Assembly (NCBI GenBank): GCA_945906795.1
Contig: CAMDRO010000019.1
Coordinates: forward strand, 1-38,859
Reading direction: 5' to 3'
From: Spirosoma fluviale
GTDB taxonomy: Bacteria > Bacteroidota > Bacteroidia > Cytophagales > Spirosomataceae
Length of the DNA: 38,859 bases
This document shows positions 36,487 to 38,859 of the stretch, piece by piece. Every line of letters begins with the position of its first letter. Within the stretch, counting starts at the first letter, position 1. The notes beneath the pieces are model-generated. The model saw nothing but the letters and a program-made list of their open reading frames with translations. It ran no database searches and was not told where the DNA came from. Made by a program: the position numbers and the translations under genes.

Positions 36487-36655
36487 TGTAGAGACGCGAT
36501 ACCTCGCGTCTAAAAAACTTGTAGAGGCACGATACCTCGTGTCTAAAAACCCAAACTGTAGAGACTCGATAATCGCGTCTAAAAAACTGTAGAGGCACAA
36601 TACCTCGTGTCTAAAAACCCAAACTGCAGAAACGCGATACCTCGTGTCTAAAAAA
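36487..36655. repeat. Cluster of five REP-like palindromic repeats, arranged as dimers
   Basis: Five copies of a unit of about 31-37 bp occur head to tail. Each has an 8+8 bp palindrome round a loop: AGACGCGA-TACC-TCGCGTCT (36492-36511, perfect), then at 36525-36544, 36562-36580, 36593-36612 and 36630-36649 with one to three changes. Units alternate between a GAGACGCGA form and a GAGGCACGA form followed by AAAACCCAAACT, so the period is really a dimer of about 70 bp, with a fifth mixed copy. This resembles the REP/BIME elements found between bacterial genes. It lies between adk and obg. Confidence 0.85.
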
Positions 36656-36666
36656 ATTACCTTTGA

Positions 36667-37236
36667 TTATGACTCGATAATGTCAACAATTTGTTCAAAA
36701 ATCTCCTCAATTTCTCCTACTCCGCTAATCCCTTTAAACTTTCCTTGGTCCGCATAATGAGAAGCTAAAGGTGCTGTTTTTTCATTGTACTCCTGAACGC
36801 GCTTACGAATCAAATCTTCATTTTGATCATCAGGGCGTCCTGAGGATTGACCGCGGGATAATAAACGCTGGGTTAATTCTTCATCTCCTACTTGCAATGC
36901 AATCATTTGGGTAATGGACAAATGATGGCCACTTAATAAAACATCTAAGGCATTTGCTTGGGCAACGGTACGTGGAAAGCCATCGAAAATAAAGCCATTG
37001 GCCGACTTATTCTCGTTCAATTTATTTTCAATCATTCCAATCACCACAGAATCTGGAACTAAAATGCCTTGGTCCATTAATTTCTTGGCTTCTAAACCCA
37101 AAGGCGTATTAGCCTGTATTTCAGCGCGAAGTAAATCGCCTGTTGACAAATGAATCAAACCATATTTTTCAATGATTTTAGCCGATTGTGTGCCTTTACC
37201 GGCTCCTGGAGGACCAAATAAAACAAGATTTAACAT
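36667..37236 (-). CDS. adk: Adenylate kinase
   Basis: This 189-aa enzyme interconverts ATP, ADP and AMP. It has the P-loop GPPGAGKGT (8-16), STGDLLRAEI (31-40), GFPRTVAQA in the middle and a short LID (RGQSSGRPDDQN) lacking zinc cysteines, the normal compact form in Bacteroidota. Start ATG 37236 gives the canonical MLNLVLFGPPG. It precedes obg on the same strand; the repeat cluster fills the 198 bp between them. Confidence 0.96.
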   Translation of the reverse strand: MLNLVLFGPPGAGKGTQSAKIIEKYGLIHLSTGDLLRAEIQANTPLGLEAKKLMDQGILVPDSVVIGMIENKLNENKSANGFIFDGFPRTVAQANALDVLLSGHHLSITQMIALQVGDEELTQRLLSRGQSSGRPDDQNEDLIRKRVQEYNEKTAPLASHYADQGKFKGISGVGEIEEIFEQIVDIIES

Positions 37237-37265
37237 AAAATTAATGTAAGAAAAAAATTAAAAGA

Positions 37266-37273
37266 CAAAGGTA
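37266..37273 (-). promoter_or_regulatory. Candidate -7 element (TACCTTTG) of adk
   Basis: TACCTTTG on the minus strand matches TAnnTTTG exactly, 29 bp upstream of the adk ATG. No TTG was found at the expected upstream distance. Confidence 0.4.
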
Positions 37274-37474
37274 ATCAAAGACCTTGAATAAACTACAGGT
37301 GTTCTAGCTACATTATATTAACAACAAATTGCCATGAACAAATCATTAAAAGGTGATAAAAAATCAAAAAAATATTTTAAAAAAATCAATTTTAAAATAA
37401 AAATATTTATTTTTATGATTCAATTTTCTTCGATGCGTCAAGTAAAGAAGATTTAAACCTTTAATTCATTTTAT

Positions 37475-38859
37475 ATGAAAACAAAATTCTACGGAATCAG
37501 AGTGGTCTTCATGATGGCATTAATGTTAACCCTATCATGGGTTTCGTTTGGTCAGGACCGAAAAGTAGCGGGAAAAGTTCAGGACTCAGGTGGTCAGGGC
37601 ATTCCAGGAGTATCCATTGTAGTTAAAGGAAGTACCGTAGGTACAACTTCTGATGGAAATGGAGCATTCTCTATTAATGTTAAAAGTTCTAATGCAGAAC
37701 TAACATTCACATCTGTTGGGTATGTAAGCCAAACAGTTGCCATAGGTGGTAAATCCACTTTAGCGATTACGCTAGCTGATGATGTAAGCCAATTGAACGA
37801 GGTAATCGTGACAGGTTATGCATCTCAACGTAAGAAAGACATTACAGGAGCTGTAACTGTGGTAAGTGCGAAAGAACTTAACGCGGTACCTTCTGCTTCT
37901 GTAACTCAAATGTTACAAGGTCGCGCTGCGGGTGTGACGGTTGGTAATGACAACTCACCGGGTGGTGGAACGATGGTTCGTGTACGTGGTTTTGGTTCTA
38001 TTAACAACAATAGCCCATTGTACGTAATTGACGGGGTACCTACTCAAGGAACTTTGAACCAAATTAATCCAAATGATATTGAGTCGATGCAAGTATTGAA
38101 AGATGCTTCTGCAGCTTCTATCTATGGTGCTCGTGCGGCCAATGGTGTTGTGATCATTACAACAAAACGTGGAAGCGAAGGTGAGCCAAAAATCACTTTT
38201 GACATGTACACTGGAACTCAAGATGTGGGTAAAACAATCGGCATGTTGAATACAAAGGAATTAGGACAATACTATTACGAGTCTGAAATAGGTGCGGGAA
38301 GACCAGCTGGAACTTCTCCATCGATTCAATATCGTTTTGGTGCAGATGGTTCACAAACAATCGCGGATTACATTTATCCAAACATTTACGGAACATTGCC
38401 GGCCAATTATACGTATACAAATGACTTAGCTGATCCTAATTTAAATAAAACGGCTTTTAATATTACGAAAGCAAACAAAGAAGGAACTGATTGGCAAAAT
38501 GTTATTTTCGGACCTGCCAACATTTCTAGTTATCAAGTAGGCGCAACAGGTGGCTCTAAGGGCGGTAAATATGCCATTTCGGCTAATTATTTCGCACAAG
38601 ATGGTATCTTAAAATATACGGCTTACAAAAGATATTCAGTTCGTGCGAATACAGAATTCAAAAAAGGTAATTTGACTTTTGGAGAAAACGTTACTATCAC
38701 GTATGATGAGAGACAAGGAACGCCAAGTGGTAATAACTCTGAGAGTAATTCAATGATGTTAGCATGGAGGATTCACCCAATGATTCCAGTATATGATATT
38801 ACGGGTGGACCCAAAGAATTAGGGGGTACTAACTCATCTGACTTGAATGGTTTTGCAGG
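37475..38859 (+). CDS. SusC/RagA-type TonB-linked outer membrane protein (3' end beyond window)
   Basis: An open frame runs from ATG at 37475 to the right edge (461 codons). It has a signal peptide (ending SWVSFGQ, residue 27), a carboxypeptidase-regulatory-like domain (about 29-100), the TonB box-like NEVIVTGYASQ (108-118) and a plug with PLYVIDGVP, the SusC signature IESMQVLKDASAASIYGARAANGV and ITTKRG (229-233). Such receptors import glycans or peptides together with a SusD lipoprotein, whose gene is expected just downstream of the missing end. The substrate is unknown. The 238 bp upstream are very AT-rich with no clear promoter for this gene. Confidence 0.93.
   Translation, partial: MKTKFYGIRVVFMMALMLTLSWVSFGQDRKVAGKVQDSGGQGIPGVSIVVKGSTVGTTSDGNGAFSINVKSSNAELTFTSVGYVSQTVAIGGKSTLAITLADDVSQLNEVIVTGYASQRKKDITGAVTVVSAKELNAVPSASVTQMLQGRAAGVTVGNDNSPGGGTMVRVRGFGSINNNSPLYVIDGVPTQGTLNQINPNDIESMQVLKDASAASIYGARAANGVVIITTKRGSEGEPKITFDMYTGTQDVGKTIGMLNTKELGQYYYESEIGAGRPAGTSPSIQYRFGADGSQTIADYIYPNIYGTLPANYTYTNDLADPNLNKTAFNITKANKEGTDWQNVIFGPANISSYQVGATGGSKGGKYAISANYFAQDGILKYTAYKRYSVRANTEFKKGNLTFGENVTITYDERQGTPSGNNSESNSMMLAWRIHPMIPVYDITGGPKELGGTNSSDLNGFA

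Noticed and set aside
36469-36600. N-terminal extension of Obg by 44 residues
   Set aside because: The added sequence is translated repeat DNA; the conserved family start is ATG 36468.
36487-36655. Possible CRISPR array from evenly spaced repeats
   Set aside because: Copies are nearly contiguous with no unique spacers, arms are variable palindromes, and no cas gene is near.
37955-38221. Minus-strand frame of 88 codons
   Set aside because: It is antisense to the SusC plug coding region and has no recognisable protein features.

Overview
The window looks like chromosomal DNA of a Bacteroidota bacterium, most likely an aquatic member of the Cytophagales (placement inferred, not proven). The evidence is a SusC/RagA-type receptor and two other TonB-dependent receptors, a DUF4249 lipoprotein, a PorT-like type IX secretion protein, MenG, an N-acylornithine-type carbamoyltransferase, an alternative GlmU, a zinc-free L31, and promoters with the Bacteroidota TTG-N19/20-TAnnTTTG pattern. 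It is AT-rich and has dense, mostly housekeeping gene content. I saw no rRNA, tRNA, CRISPR array, phage or insertion sequence.

Layout. 1-2400 (-): 5' part of an outer-membrane beta-barrel receptor that runs off the left edge. 2559-3104 (+): GNAT acetyltransferase. 3208-7383 (+): arginine operon argF'-argB-argE-like-argH, meeting ribE (-) tail to tail. 8021-8629 (+): DUF1684 protein. 8626-12363 (-): padR, a PspC/DUF2807 membrane protein and a secreted DUF2807 protein, read from a control region shared with a divergent histidine kinase. 12489-14665 (+): histidine kinase and AEC-family transporter, translationally coupled. 14740-16160 (+): menG and porT. 16162-19466 (-): TonB receptor plus DUF4249 lipoprotein. 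19616-21732 (+): HipB-like regulator and a NagB/PIG-L fusion. 21781-25377 (-): FAD/Fe-S oxidoreductase and YhhN lysoplasmalogenase. 25497-28057 (-): a GT2/GT-C glycosyltransferase pair. 28135-30582 (-): nrdA with its terminator. 30996-31238 (+): rpmE2 with promoter and terminator. 31307-35415 (+): alternative glmU, holB, hemC and an rmlD-like reductase. 35422-37236 (-): adk and obg, separated by a cluster of REP-like palindromes. 37475-end (+): 5' part of a SusC-type receptor.

How genes work together. The arg genes carry an acylated ornithine through carbamoylation, deacylation and argininosuccinate cleavage; an Ala at the acyl-discriminating position suggests the succinylated version of the pathway. 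The padR/PspC/DUF2807 genes look like a self-regulated envelope module. The GT2/GT-C pair looks like a lipid-linked sugar donor synthase with its transferase.

I see no clearly new system. The most unusual items are the PadR-PspC-DUF2807 module with an 8-bp inverted repeat in its divergent promoter, the HipB-like regulator joined to nagB instead of hipA, the Ala90 carbamoyltransferase, and the dimeric palindromic repeats between adk and obg.
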